Counted from the stretch's first letter, positions 44,109 through 53,683 are shown. The stretch is DNA of 64,000 bases from Flavobacteriaceae bacterium (GCA_013043685.1 JABDNT010000016.1:121333-185332), one strand, 5' to 3'. A program made the numbers and translations. The notes: a model not told the origin generated them from the letters alone.

Positions 44109-45299
44109 ATGAACGAGGACTTTCTTAAATACCAGGCTCAGACCACCCCCCATCCATTGGCCATGGAAATTTCGCATGCTAAAGGATGTTATATCTACGA
44201 TGCACAGGGAAAGGCACACCTTGATTTTATAGCCGGAGTGTCTGCATGCAGTTTGGGTCATTGTCACCCCAGGGTCATTGAAGCAGTTAAAAAGCAAGTG
44301 GATACCTATTCACATGTGATGGTGTATGGTGAATTTATTCAGGAACCTGCACTTGAGCTTACACGAATACTGGCAGAACTATTACCAGATCCCCTGGAAA
44401 CAACTTACCTGGTGAACAGCGGCACCGAGGCCATCGATGGTGCGATTAAGCTAGCGAGAAGGGCTACCGGCAGGTCAGAGATCCTTTATGCCGAGAGAGC
44501 CTATCATGGCAACACATACGGAGCGCTAAGTGTAATGGGTTTTGAAGAACGCAAGACTCCGTTTGGCCCTCTGCTGCCAGATTGCCATCCCATACGGTTC
44601 AATATGGAGGACGATATCGAGCAGATAACGGATAAAACTGCAGCAGTAATTCTTGAAACTATCCAGGGAGGTGCCGGTTTTATTATGCCAAAAGGTGATT
44701 ATTTAATTAAAGTAAAACAGCGCTGTGAGTCGGTAGGTGCCTTGTTGATACTGGATGAAATTCAGCCTGGTTTTGGGCGTACCGGTAAATTATTTGGTTT
44801 TCAACATTACAATGTCGTGCCGGATATCCTGGTAATGGGCAAAGGCATGGGAGGTGGAATGCCTATTGGGGCATTCACTTCTTCCAGAGCTCACATGTCT
44901 TTATTAAAAGACAATCCCAAATTAGGTCATATAACCACTTTCGGTGGAAATGCTGTGATCGCCGCCGCCGCTCTGGCAACGCTTAAGGAGATCACAGAGA
45001 CAGATCTGATTGATAGCACGCATAGAAAAGAAGAATTGATAAGGTCCATATTGAATCACTCGTTAATTAATGAAATACGAGGCAAGGGATTAATGCTCGC
45101 TGCCATGGTTAATTCCCCGGAAATTGCCTCGGAAATCATATTAGGTTGTAAAGACCAGGGGTTGATACTTTTCTGGTTATTGTATGAACCCTGTGCGATT
45201 AGGATTACACCGCCCTTAACCATATCAGAAGAGGAAATAAGGAAAGGATGTGCCATTATTACAGACGTGATGGATAAGGTGGCTGAAAAATATATATAA
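44109..45299 (+). CDS. Class III pyridoxal-phosphate aminotransferase
   Basis: A 396-residue fold-type I aminotransferase of the ornithine/acetylornithine/4-aminobutyrate group. Motifs are FIAGVSACSLGHCHPRV, VNSGTEAIDGAIKLARR, ILETIQGGAGF, LILDEIQPGFGRTGKLF and DILVMGKGMGGG with the PLP-binding Lys. The substrate cannot be fixed by sequence alone; no arginine-pathway genes lie nearby. The ATG at 44109 is preceded by AAGGAGGAGGG at 44094-44104, 4-8 nt away, an unusually strong SD match for this group. The start is 1 nt after the OstA stop codon. Confidence 0.9.
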   Translation: MNEDFLKYQAQTTPHPLAMEISHAKGCYIYDAQGKAHLDFIAGVSACSLGHCHPRVIEAVKKQVDTYSHVMVYGEFIQEPALELTRILAELLPDPLETTYLVNSGTEAIDGAIKLARRATGRSEILYAERAYHGNTYGALSVMGFEERKTPFGPLLPDCHPIRFNMEDDIEQITDKTAAVILETIQGGAGFIMPKGDYLIKVKQRCESVGALLILDEIQPGFGRTGKLFGFQHYNVVPDILVMGKGMGGGMPIGAFTSSRAHMSLLKDNPKLGHITTFGGNAVIAAAALATLKEITETDLIDSTHRKEELIRSILNHSLINEIRGKGLMLAAMVNSPEIASEIILGCKDQGLILFWLLYEPCAIRITPPLTISEEEIRKGCAIITDVMDKVAEKYI

Positions 45300-45340
45300 C
45301 TTATATAGTTGATTTACAGTGTTTTAAAAACTAAAATATC

Positions 45341-45360
45341 TGTTAATAAGCTTGTTAACA
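45341..45360. promoter_or_regulatory. Inverted repeat upstream of the TPR gene
   Basis: TGTTAA-N8-TTAACA, about 40 bp upstream of the -7 box at 45400. Possible operator; it could also be chance in AT-rich DNA. Confidence 0.25.
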
Positions 45361-45378
45361 AGAAAGACGGCATAACTA

Positions 45379-45407
45379 TTGAACACTTTCTTACATTACT
45401 ATCTTTA
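45379..45407 (+). promoter_or_regulatory. Putative promoter of the TPR-DUF368 region
   Basis: TTG at 45379-45381, 18 nt spacer, then TATCTTTA at 45400-45407; 29-nt leader to the ATG at 45437. Confidence 0.4.
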
Positions 45408-45436
45408 AATTAGAAGAAACCGTTAAAAAGTAGCGT

Positions 45437-46837
45437 ATGCACTCAAGCCCTAACGAGTACAACAATTTCTCTCTTTCCCGCTTCGAATCCATGCTGAAGA
45501 CTAATAACGTGCTATTCTTTGACTCTGGTGAGTTTGAGGAGATAATTCAGCATTACCTTGAAAACGGAAAGATTGCTCTTGCCAAGAAGGCTGTGAAGCT
45601 AGGCCTGGAGCAACATCCTACTTCAACCAATTTAAAGTTATTTCAGGTGGAAATGTTCATTTTTGAAAATGAGCTGGATACCGCCGAGGAACTTCTGGAT
45701 AGCCTACAACCCCTGGAACAGTCGAATGAAGAAATCTACATCCAGAAGGCTAACATCTTATCTCGTCGTGATCAACACAAAGAAGCTATTCGCCTATTGG
45801 AGAAAGCGCTTGAAATAACAAACGACGAGTCCGATGTACTATCACTTATAGGAATGGAGTACTTATTTATCGAGGATTTCGAAAATGCTAAGTTCAATTT
45901 CATGAAATGTCTCGAGCAGGATGAGGCAGATTATTCGGCGCTGTATAACATCATTTATTGTTTCGATTATCTGGAACAACATGAGGCAGCGATAGATTAT
46001 TTAAACGATTTTCTGAACAAGAATCCTTATTGCGAGGTAGCCTGGCACCAGGTAGGTAAGCAGTATACGAATCTTGAGGAGTTTAAAAAAGCCCTTGCAG
46101 CATTCGATTTTGCCATTATCAGCGATGATAGTTTCATTGGTGCATACCTGGAAAAAGGTAAAGTACTCGAGAAGCTCGGCAAAATTAACGAGGCTATAGA
46201 GAGTTATACCATTACATTAGGCCTTGAGGAGCCAACCTCTTTTGCCTTACTGCGTATTGGAAAGTGTTACGAAAAGCTCGGAAACAGTGAACTGGCGCTG
46301 CGATTCTACAATAAATGCGTCGAAGAGGATGCTTTGCTGGATAAAGGATGGATAGCAATTACCGATTTTTATTTCAAGAGAAAAAATTACCAAAAGGCAT
46401 TGTACTATATAGACAAGGCGATCAATATAGATAGTGAAAATGTGTTGTACTGGAAACGATATGCCAAGATCAACAACCAGTTAAATCTGTTTGAAGAAGC
46501 CGAACACGGTTTCCGCAGGAGTATTGAGCTGGGTAATTATGAATTGGATACATGGATAGCGAGAGCAGATATTTTGCTTCAGCTCGGAGAATTTGAAGCG
46601 GCAATCAACAATCTGCATCAGGCGGCAGAGTTCTACGCGGAATCGGCTGAAATCGAATTTAGGCTGGCAGGTGTGCACTATTTACTGAATGAAGATACTA
46701 AAGGCGAGTATCATCTTAAGAATGCACTGAAGTTCGAACCGGAATATGCCATGATTATTGAAGAAATATTTCCATCGATCTACGACCGGAAATCAGTTAA
46801 GGAATTAATTAAAAATCAACAGAATCCTTCCCTTTAA
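45437..46837 (+). CDS. Cytoplasmic tetratricopeptide repeat protein
   Basis: A 466-residue protein without a signal peptide, built almost entirely of TPR units from about residue 30 to 440 (KANILSRRDQHKEAIRLLEKA, EKGKVLEKLGKINEAIESYT, RIGKCYEKLGNSELALRFYN are clear repeats). A short conserved N-terminal segment precedes them. TPR arrays are protein-binding scaffolds; no partner is suggested beyond the downstream DUF368 transporters, from which it is separated by 33 nt and a second possible promoter. Confidence 0.85.
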   Translation: MHSSPNEYNNFSLSRFESMLKTNNVLFFDSGEFEEIIQHYLENGKIALAKKAVKLGLEQHPTSTNLKLFQVEMFIFENELDTAEELLDSLQPLEQSNEEIYIQKANILSRRDQHKEAIRLLEKALEITNDESDVLSLIGMEYLFIEDFENAKFNFMKCLEQDEADYSALYNIIYCFDYLEQHEAAIDYLNDFLNKNPYCEVAWHQVGKQYTNLEEFKKALAAFDFAIISDDSFIGAYLEKGKVLEKLGKINEAIESYTITLGLEEPTSFALLRIGKCYEKLGNSELALRFYNKCVEEDALLDKGWIAITDFYFKRKNYQKALYYIDKAINIDSENVLYWKRYAKINNQLNLFEEAEHGFRRSIELGNYELDTWIARADILLQLGEFEAAINNLHQAAEFYAESAEIEFRLAGVHYLLNEDTKGEYHLKNALKFEPEYAMIIEEIFPSIYDRKSVKELIKNQQNPSL

Positions 46838-46843
46838 ATTGCG

Positions 46844-46851
46844 TAATTTTG
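46844..46851 (+). promoter_or_regulatory. Putative -7 box for the DUF368 pair
   Basis: TAATTTTG, a full match to TAnnTTTG, 19 nt before the ATG at 46871. Confidence 0.5.
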
Positions 46852-46870
46852 GGCGAAACATGGTCTGCCT

Positions 46871-47842
46871 ATGCCTTCACGCAATTTTCTACAATATCTT
46901 CTAATTTCTGCCAAAGGCGTTGCTATGGGCGCTGCCGATGTTGTACCCGGTGTGTCAGGTGGTACTATTGCATTTATATCGGGGATCTACGAGGAATTAA
47001 TTGAGACCATTCACAAACTGAATCTCGGTTTCTTCAAAATATGGAAGAAAGGGGGATTTAAAGCAGCCTGGCGGGCATATAACCTCTCATTTTTATTCGC
47101 TTTATTCTCGGGAGTTATCATTAGTATATTGTCTTTGGCAAAATTAATTGCCTGGTTACTGGCAAATCATCCGATTATGGTTTGGGCATTCTTTTTCGGG
47201 CTGGTAATCGCGAGTATTTTATTCGTGGGAAGGCAAATTACAGCATGGAAAGCCCAAACTGTTATTGCAATGGTAATAGGAGCAGCCTTTGCGCTCTATC
47301 TTACATTAGCGAAGCCAATAGGGTCACCGGATAGCGCATGGTTTTTGCTTATAGCAGGGTTTGTCGCAATCATAGCAATGATTTTACCTGGTATTAGTGG
47401 CGCCTTTATTTTGTTACTCCTGGGAGCCTATGGACCCGTTATCGATATGTTATCACAGTTAAGTGAGGGTATCACTACGCTCAACGGACCAATGGCAGCA
47501 AATGCCTTAATGAGGATAGGGATCTTTGTTATTGGGGCTATTTTAGGGTTGAAGGTATTTTCACGTACCTTAAACTGGATGTTCAAACATTTCAAAAATC
47601 TTACTCTTGCTGTGCTTACCGGTTTTATGATTGGAGCACTGAACAAGATATGGCCCTGGAAAAAAGTTATTCAATACCGAACCAATCATAAAGGCCTTGA
47701 AGTTCCGTTTATTGAGGAAAGTGTACTACCGTCGGGTTACGAAGGTGATCCTCAATTGCTATATGCCGTGTTATTTTGTGTCATAGGATTTCTTACCATA
47801 TTCATTCTGGAACGGATTTCCGTGAATAAAAAAACAGCCTGA
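46871..47842 (+). CDS. DUF368 polyprenyl-phosphate transporter (PopT-like), copy 1
   Basis: A 323-residue polytopic membrane protein of the DUF368 family, members of which (PopT) are established as flippases returning undecaprenyl phosphate to the inner leaflet for reuse in cell-wall and polysaccharide synthesis. The signature GAADVVPGVSGGT lies at residues 20-32 and a second pseudo-symmetric copy MILPGISGAFILLLLGAY at about 172-189, reflecting the internal inverted repeat. It is followed 1 nt later by a divergent paralogue. Confidence 0.88.
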   Translation: MPSRNFLQYLLISAKGVAMGAADVVPGVSGGTIAFISGIYEELIETIHKLNLGFFKIWKKGGFKAAWRAYNLSFLFALFSGVIISILSLAKLIAWLLANHPIMVWAFFFGLVIASILFVGRQITAWKAQTVIAMVIGAAFALYLTLAKPIGSPDSAWFLLIAGFVAIIAMILPGISGAFILLLLGAYGPVIDMLSQLSEGITTLNGPMAANALMRIGIFVIGAILGLKVFSRTLNWMFKHFKNLTLAVLTGFMIGALNKIWPWKKVIQYRTNHKGLEVPFIEESVLPSGYEGDPQLLYAVLFCVIGFLTIFILERISVNKKTA

Positions 47843-47843
47843 T

Positions 47844-48866
47844 ATGTACGAAAAACGTTCAATCTGGGATAAGATTTGGCTGGTAATGAAGGGCCTGGCT
47901 ATGGGTGCTGCTAACAAAGTTCCCGGCGTTTCGGGTGGGGTCGTTGCATTTGTTGCTGGTTTCTACGAAGAGTTTATTTATTCACTTCAAAAAATAAACA
48001 GAAAAGCTTTCAAACTACTTTTCAATGGCCGGTATAAAAGTTTCTTCAAATATATAAATGGCCAGTTTCTCGGATTGCTGTTCCTGGGAATGGTGATCAG
48101 TTATTTCAGTGTCTCGAAAATACTGGATTACCTGATCGTCCATTACGAACTATATGTGTGGAGTGCGTTTTTTGGAATGATCGTAGGTTCCATCTACTAT
48201 ATGGCGAAAGACTACGGGGAATGGAACAGAAAGCACCTGGGAGATCTGCTCTTTGGAATTATTGCCGGGCTGAGTATTAGTTTTCTCGAACCGGCTACTC
48301 AAAACGGGAACCTTTTCTTCGTCTTTTTCTGTGGAATAATTGGTGTCTCCGGAATGACATTGCCGGGTCTCTCAGGCTCATTTATACTTATACTGTTAGG
48401 GAATTATGTTTTATTGCTTGTAGATTCAGTGAACGCCTTGTTCGATACGTTGGCTGACCTTGTGAATGGCGACACCAGCTTTCTTACAGACCCTGCCAGA
48501 ATCCAACTATTGAAAGTGCTAATCGTGTTTTCCCTGGGCTCGCTTGTTGGACTGGTCTCTCTTTCACACTTGCTGGCTTATGTATTGAAGCGTTACAAGA
48601 AGGCGACATATGCGGTGATTATAGGGTTTATCACGGGATCACTAGGTGTGGTGTGGCCCTGGAAGAATAAAAAATTTGAGTATGATGAGAGTGGTAATAT
48701 TCTCTACGATGCCAATGGTGCTGCGATTATTAAAGATTACGAAAGGTTCTGGCCATCTGAATTTACGCTCCAAACTTTTTGGGCAATTTTGTTTATCATT
48801 GTAGGTATTTTGATAGTTTTAAGTTTAGATTGGTACCAAAAACACAGGACTCCGCGTAATGGCTAA
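47844..48866 (+). CDS. DUF368 polyprenyl-phosphate transporter-like protein, copy 2
   Basis: A 340-residue paralogue of the preceding protein with the same layout: GAANKVPGVSGGVV near residues 21-34 and MTLPGLSGSFILILLGNY at about 172-189. The signature Asp-Val of copy 1 (D23-V24) is replaced by Asn-Lys (N24-K25), so substrate, coupling or regulation may differ. The C-terminal third has an added loop (FEYDESGNILYDANGAAI). The end overlaps aroE by 8 nt, giving a continuous three-gene unit. Confidence 0.85.
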   Translation: MYEKRSIWDKIWLVMKGLAMGAANKVPGVSGGVVAFVAGFYEEFIYSLQKINRKAFKLLFNGRYKSFFKYINGQFLGLLFLGMVISYFSVSKILDYLIVHYELYVWSAFFGMIVGSIYYMAKDYGEWNRKHLGDLLFGIIAGLSISFLEPATQNGNLFFVFFCGIIGVSGMTLPGLSGSFILILLGNYVLLLVDSVNALFDTLADLVNGDTSFLTDPARIQLLKVLIVFSLGSLVGLVSLSHLLAYVLKRYKKATYAVIIGFITGSLGVVWPWKNKKFEYDESGNILYDANGAAIIKDYERFWPSEFTLQTFWAILFIIVGILIVLSLDWYQKHRTPRNG

Positions 48867-49590
48867 ATTTGGATTGATTGGAAAAGACTTAAGTCACTCG
48901 TTCTCCCGTACTTTTTTCACACATAAGTTCGATAAAGATAAACGCAAGCATTCTTATCATAACTTCGAATTGGATGAAATTGATGAATTTCCGGGCTTAA
49001 TACGCAATATCAAAGGGCTGAAAGGCCTCAATGTAACTATCCCATACAAAGAGACGATCATTCCATACCTGGACAAAATTGATAAAGAAGCCGAGAAAAT
49101 TGGAGCGGTAAATACCATAAAATTCCGAAAGAATGGCAAATTGATAGGCTACAACACAGACCACTATGGCTTTGCCAAGGCGTTGTCCGACATCTTCCCG
49201 ATTAAAGAAAAGACCGCGCTAATCCTGGGAACAGGAGGTGCTTCCAAGGCAATTAAATACGTACTCGAAACTATGGATTTTAATTATGAGGTAGTTTCCA
49301 GACAGGAATCCCCTGATACCATAACTTATGAGGAACTAGATGAAGAAGTGATCTCTAATCACTTACTTATCGTGAACTGCACGCCTCTGGGTACAGCACC
49401 AAATATTGAAGAATGCCCGAAAGTTCCTTATCGTTATATCACGAAAGATCATGTGCTCTTCGACTTGATCTATAACCCAGCCGAGACTGAATTTATGAAA
49501 CGGGGGTTTCTAAAAGGAGCGCGAGTGAGCAATGGCAGGAAGATGCTTGAATACCAGGCGAAGAAATCCTGGCGAATCTGGAAATCATAA
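48859..49590 (+). CDS. aroE: Shikimate dehydrogenase
   Basis: NADPH-dependent reduction of 3-dehydroshikimate in the aromatic amino acid pathway. The 243-residue protein is short compared with E. coli AroE (272) but complete. It has GKDLSHSFS for shikimate binding, LNVTIPYKE with the catalytic Lys, GAVNTIKF, YNTDHYGF with the catalytic Asp, and the nucleotide loop LGTGGASKA. It overlaps the upstream DUF368 gene by 8 nt. No other aro gene lies in the window. Confidence 0.93.
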   Translation: MAKFGLIGKDLSHSFSRTFFTHKFDKDKRKHSYHNFELDEIDEFPGLIRNIKGLKGLNVTIPYKETIIPYLDKIDKEAEKIGAVNTIKFRKNGKLIGYNTDHYGFAKALSDIFPIKEKTALILGTGGASKAIKYVLETMDFNYEVVSRQESPDTITYEELDEEVISNHLLIVNCTPLGTAPNIEECPKVPYRYITKDHVLFDLIYNPAETEFMKRGFLKGARVSNGRKMLEYQAKKSWRIWKS

Positions 49591-49689
49591 ATTTCTCTGT
49601 ATTTACTTCAAAATAAGATCGTCTGCTTTGCCGTTTGCGTAGTAGTTACTATCTTACCATTCCTTACTTGAACCTTAACATTGAAAGAA

Positions 49690-51723
49690 ATGTCCGACAA
49701 AAAATTGCAAGAAGAAAACCTTTCCAATAATCCGGAATCCGAACAGAAAGTACAAGTTACTCCCGAAACTACAGAGGAGCAAGTAGCCGTAGTTACTGGT
49801 GAAGAATCTGAAGAAACTCCTGAAAAAACTTCCACCGAAAATTTGGAAGAAACTACAGAAGATAAGTCCGAAGAAACCACAGAAGAGAAAACCAAGGAAC
49901 CGCCGGTAGTATCCAAAACGGAAGAGGAAAAACATGAGGACGAAGAGGAGGAAATCGCATCTTCGGATGATCATCATAAAGAAGAGGAACATGAAGAGGA
50001 AGAGAATAAGGACTACCATTCGTTATCTAAAAAGCAACTGATCGTTGAGTTAGAAAGCTTATTGAAATCGAAACCAGTTCAACAGATCAAGCAAGATGTA
50101 GAGGAAATCCGATCTGAGTTCAATGCAAAGTTCAACGAAGAATTAGAACATCAGAAAGAAGAGTTCTTAGCCGGTGGTGGCAACATTATCGATTTCCATT
50201 ACACCACACCCGTGAAGAAAGCTTTTAATTCACTTTTCTTCGATTATAAAGAAAAACGCAACGCCTATTACAAGAATCTGAAGAAGGACCTGCATGCAAA
50301 TCTTGAGATTCGGCAGGCATTGATCGACGAGCTCAAAGGCTTGCTAAATGCCGAAGAGAATATCAACACGACATATAAGCATTTTAAGGATATTCAGGAG
50401 CGTTGGCATACGGCCGGTCCCATCCCACGCGATAAATACAACCTGATCTGGAATACCTATCGTCACCATGTAGAAAATTTTTACGATTTTCTGCATTTGA
50501 ACAGAGAATTCAGGGATCTGGACTTTAAACATAATCTGGAACAAAAAATAAAACTCATTACCAGGGCGGAGGAGCTTCAGCAAGAAGAGAATATTTCCAA
50601 AGCATTCCGGGAATTGCAGATGTTGCATAAAATGTGGAAAGAAGATGTCGGGCCTGTTGCAAAGGAATACCGTGACGACGTCTGGGAGAAATTCAGTGCG
50701 GCGACCAAAATTATTCACGACCGAAGGTTCCATTACCTCAAGGAAATGGAGTCGGCATTCGAAGACAACCTCGTGGCAAAACAGAAGATAGTTTCCGAAA
50801 TAGCGGAGGTCAGAGCCAATACAAAACCCAGTCATCAAAACTGGCAGAAAGCGATAAAGAAAGTACAGGAATTACGGGATCAGTATTTTGAGATCGGTAA
50901 AGTTCCCAGGGCTGATAATAAGGAGATCTGGAATTCTTTTAAGGAGGCCACAAGAGCTTTTAATAAAGAAAAAAATAATTTCTATAAGAATCAGAAAAAG
51001 GAACAATACACCAACCTTGAGAAAAAACGTGAACTTATCAAGATCGCAGAAGAAAATAAGGACAGTGAGGATTTTGAAGTTGTAACACCTTTGATGAAAA
51101 AGATTCAGGCCGACTGGAAAAAAATTGGCCATGTACCCCGGAAGGACAGTGATAAGATCTGGAAAGAGTTTAAGGACGCCTGTAATTACTATTTTGACAG
51201 ATTACACAGTCTGAAGGACGAGGCCAATAAAGAGGAAAATGTCCATTTCGAGACCAAGACCAAGTTACTCGAAGAGGTTAAAAAGTTGAAACTCAGTGGC
51301 AAAAAGGATGATGATCTTTCCCTTATCAAAGAAAAGATCAACGAGTGGAAAAAAATAGGTCGTGTTCCTTTTAGAAAAAAATCCATTGAACAACAATTCA
51401 ATAAGGCGCTGGATTCATTGTTCAGCAAACTGGACATGAATAAGAATGAAGCCGAAATGATCAAGTTTGAGAACAAACTGAACACTATGGTTTCACAGGA
51501 AGATGAGCGAAAACTGAAGAATGAGCACTTCTTTATCTCAAAGAAGATCGATGAAGCCAAGAATGAAATAAGACAGCTTGAGAACAACCTGGGCTTCTTT
51601 CAGCATGTGGACGAATCCAATCCATTGGTAAAAGAAGTTCACCAGAATATTGCGAGGCATAAAGAGCAATTGGAAGTCTGGAAGGCAAAGCTCAAGCGAA
51701 TTAAAAAGGCACGTAATTCCTGA
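49690..51723 (+). CDS. DUF349 coiled-coil protein with an acidic N-terminal region
   Basis: A 677-residue cytoplasmic protein. Residues about 5-105 are rich in Glu, Thr and Ser and probably disordered. The remainder is helical and carries repeated DUF349 units of about 70-75 residues, recognised by ERWHTAGPIPRDKYNLIWNTY, MWKEDVGPVAKEYRDDVWEKF, YFEIGKVPRADNKEIWNSF, DWKKIGHVPRKDSDKIWKEF and EWKKIGRVPF. Function unknown. ATG 49690 is preferred over an in-frame TTG at 49681. Confidence 0.85.
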   Translation: MSDKKLQEENLSNNPESEQKVQVTPETTEEQVAVVTGEESEETPEKTSTENLEETTEDKSEETTEEKTKEPPVVSKTEEEKHEDEEEEIASSDDHHKEEEHEEEENKDYHSLSKKQLIVELESLLKSKPVQQIKQDVEEIRSEFNAKFNEELEHQKEEFLAGGGNIIDFHYTTPVKKAFNSLFFDYKEKRNAYYKNLKKDLHANLEIRQALIDELKGLLNAEENINTTYKHFKDIQERWHTAGPIPRDKYNLIWNTYRHHVENFYDFLHLNREFRDLDFKHNLEQKIKLITRAEELQQEENISKAFRELQMLHKMWKEDVGPVAKEYRDDVWEKFSAATKIIHDRRFHYLKEMESAFEDNLVAKQKIVSEIAEVRANTKPSHQNWQKAIKKVQELRDQYFEIGKVPRADNKEIWNSFKEATRAFNKEKNNFYKNQKKEQYTNLEKKRELIKIAEENKDSEDFEVVTPLMKKIQADWKKIGHVPRKDSDKIWKEFKDACNYYFDRLHSLKDEANKEENVHFETKTKLLEEVKKLKLSGKKDDDLSLIKEKINEWKKIGRVPFRKKSIEQQFNKALDSLFSKLDMNKNEAEMIKFENKLNTMVSQEDERKLKNEHFFISKKIDEAKNEIRQLENNLGFFQHVDESNPLVKEVHQNIARHKEQLEVWKAKLKRIKKARNS

Positions 51724-51725
51724 AA

Positions 51726-52358
51726 ATGAACCACTGCCTGCTTTGCCATAGCGAAAGTACGGCCCTCTTTTTTGAAGGTAATTCACATCTATTTTACAAA
51801 TGTTCCAATTGTGGCACCGTTTTCCGTGATCCCGATACATTTATATCGGTGGAAGATGAAAAAGCGCGGTATCTAACCCACAATAATGATGTTGAGGATG
51901 AACGTTACCAACAGTTTGTTTCCCCAATCACGGCATCGGTATTGAAAGACTTTACAAGTAAGGCTACCGGACTAGATTTCGGTGCCGGTACAGGGCCAGT
52001 AATCACCAAAGTCTTAAAAGATAATGGTTACCACATTGAGCTATATGACCCGTTTTTCCATCCGGACAATACGGTATTAGAGAGGACATACGATTTCATT
52101 GTGTGCTGTGAGGTCATTGAGCATTTCCACAATCCTCTTGAAGAATTCAAATTACTAAAACGATTGCTGAATCCAGGGGGCAAACTCTATTGTATGTCCG
52201 ATATTCTGGTGAGTATACAAGAGTTCGACAAATGGTATTACAAGGACGACCCCACTCATGTGATTTTTTATTCGGAAGAAAACCTGCAATGGATCAGGAA
52301 GGCTTCAGGATTTTCTAATGTGTTCATTGATAACAGGTTGATAATTTTCCCTGTTTGA
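51726..52358 (+). CDS. Zinc-ribbon class I SAM-dependent methyltransferase
   Basis: A 210-residue protein with an N-terminal four-cysteine ribbon (CLLC and CSNC, residues 4-37) and a Rossmann methyltransferase domain: LDFGAGTGPV as motif I, then YDFIVCCEVIEHFHNP and LLKRLLNPGGKLYCMSD. The layout matches small-molecule or sugar methyltransferases of the Methyltransf_11/13 type. The substrate is unknown. It starts 2 nt after the DUF349 gene and may be co-transcribed. Confidence 0.85.
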   Translation: MNHCLLCHSESTALFFEGNSHLFYKCSNCGTVFRDPDTFISVEDEKARYLTHNNDVEDERYQQFVSPITASVLKDFTSKATGLDFGAGTGPVITKVLKDNGYHIELYDPFFHPDNTVLERTYDFIVCCEVIEHFHNPLEEFKLLKRLLNPGGKLYCMSDILVSIQEFDKWYYKDDPTHVIFYSEENLQWIRKASGFSNVFIDNRLIIFPV

Positions 52359-52428
52359 ATCCCGCTTTACAATTTATCCCTCCAAAAAATCAGATCAACA
52401 ATTCCATAAATCAACGAAAAAAAGACAG

Positions 52429-53202
52429 CTACCCTTGCTTAGCCTCTTCCCAATAGACATCCATTTCGGCCAGGGTCATTTCTTTCAGGGGCTTTCCAAG
52501 TTCTTTCGATTTATTTTCAAGATACTGGAAACGCTTCATAAATTTTTTATTCGTGCGTTCAAGGGCATTCTCGGGATCTACTTTCAGGAAGCGGGCGTAA
52601 TTGATCATGGAAAAAAGAACATCCCCGAATTCAGACTCTATGCCTCTTTTGTTCCCTTCAGATACCTCATGCTGAAGTTCTTCCAGTTCTTCTTTTAGTT
52701 TTTCAAACACCTGTTGCGGCTCTTCCCAGTCAAAGCCAACCCCGGCAACCTTATCCTGAATGCGATTCGCTTTTACAAGCGCAGGTAGGGATTTAGGCAC
52801 ACCTTCCAGGACACTTTTCTTCCCTTCCTTAAGTTTTAATTTTTCCCAGTTCTGTTTTACTTCTTCTTCGTCCGCAACAGAAATATCGCCATAGATATGA
52901 GGGTGTCGTGATACCAATTTATCACAGATATCATTGGCTACATCAGCAATATCAAAATCTTTTGTTTCACTGCCAATTCGTGCATAAAACACTATGTGGA
53001 GCAGCAGGTCGCCCAATTCTTTCTTCACCTCGTGAAGATCATTGTTCAGGATCGCATCACCCAGCTCATATGTCTCTTCTATGGTAAGATGGCGAAGGGA
53101 TTCCATGGTTTGTTTTTTATCCCACGGGCATTGTTCCCTTAGCTCGTCCATAATGGTAAGCAGGCGGTTCAGGGCCTTTAGCTGTTCTTCTCTGGAATTC
53201 AT
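52429..53202 (-). CDS. mazG: Nucleoside triphosphate pyrophosphohydrolase MazG
   Basis: Hydrolyses non-canonical NTPs and lowers (p)ppGpp effects in E. coli. The 257-residue protein has two MazG domains: the N-terminal with LREQCPWDKKQTMESLRHLT and EETYELGDAI, and the C-terminal with GFDWEEPQQVFEKLKEELEEL and ESEFGDVLFSMINYAR. EExxE/ExxD metal motifs are visible in both. The -7 box TAGCTTTG lies 5 nt from the ATG, implying an almost leaderless transcript. Confidence 0.94.
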   Translation of the reverse strand: MNSREEQLKALNRLLTIMDELREQCPWDKKQTMESLRHLTIEETYELGDAILNNDLHEVKKELGDLLLHIVFYARIGSETKDFDIADVANDICDKLVSRHPHIYGDISVADEEEVKQNWEKLKLKEGKKSVLEGVPKSLPALVKANRIQDKVAGVGFDWEEPQQVFEKLKEELEELQHEVSEGNKRGIESEFGDVLFSMINYARFLKVDPENALERTNKKFMKRFQYLENKSKELGKPLKEMTLAEMDVYWEEAKQG

Positions 53203-53207
53203 AAAAG

Positions 53208-53215
53208 CAAAGCTA
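53208..53215 (-). promoter_or_regulatory. -7 box close to the mazG start
   Basis: Minus strand TAGCTTTG, a full match, 5 nt before the ATG at 53202. Confidence 0.5.
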
Positions 53216-53272
53216 CTTCAAAAGGGGTTGAGAAGTAAAAAGAGTTATTAAAAATGATTAACAAAGAAGGGT

Positions 53273-53683
53273 TTATTCCTCTTCCGAAGTATCCTCATCG
53301 AGAAATTGAGTCATACCATTTTTCTGAAGTAAATTATACCATTGCACCACTTTTTTAATGTCGCTGGCATATACTCGGTCTTCATCATAATCGGGTAATA
53401 CTTCGAAAAAGTATTCTTCCAATTCATCCCTGGAAGATTTGTGGTTAATGGCCGGGCCGCCATTTTCCTTGTTGGAGATCTTAGAGAACACTTTACTTAA
53501 AGGCACTTCTTCTGTGAGTGTATATATCGCAATTTCCGACAACAGGCTAACGTTGTGTCTACCGCTCACACTTATCTTCTTGCCGTCCAGTAGTGACTCC
53601 GCAAGGAACCCACTTCGTGTTTGGGTCTTCAATTCGTAAAGTCCGGGTTTCCCTGAAATCGATAGTATTTTCTCTAAGTTCAT
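53273..53683 (-). CDS. DUF5606 family protein
   Basis: A 136-residue cytoplasmic protein of a Bacteroidota-specific family: LEKILSISGKPGLYELKTQT at the N-terminus, then SLLDGKKISVSGRHNVSLLSEIAIYT and SSRDELEEYFFEVLPDYDEDRVYASDIKKVVQWYN. The acidic tail ends in EDTSEEE. An upstream in-frame start at 53710 would add nine residues before the conserved MNLEKIL, so 53683 is preferred. Function unknown. It is on the same strand as mazG, def and ruvX. Confidence 0.8.
   Translation of the reverse strand: MNLEKILSISGKPGLYELKTQTRSGFLAESLLDGKKISVSGRHNVSLLSEIAIYTLTEEVPLSKVFSKISNKENGGPAINHKSSRDELEEYFFEVLPDYDEDRVYASDIKKVVQWYNLLQKNGMTQFLDEDTSEEE

Noticed and set aside
49608..50019. Long minus-strand frames opposite the start of the DUF349 gene
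   Set aside because: They are mirrors of the Glu/Thr/Ser-rich low-complexity region and have no recognisable domain or promoter.
50344..50838. 164-codon minus-strand frame inside the DUF349 gene
   Set aside because: It is antisense to DUF349 repeats, rich in Phe and Ile as expected from a reversed Glu/Lys-rich gene.
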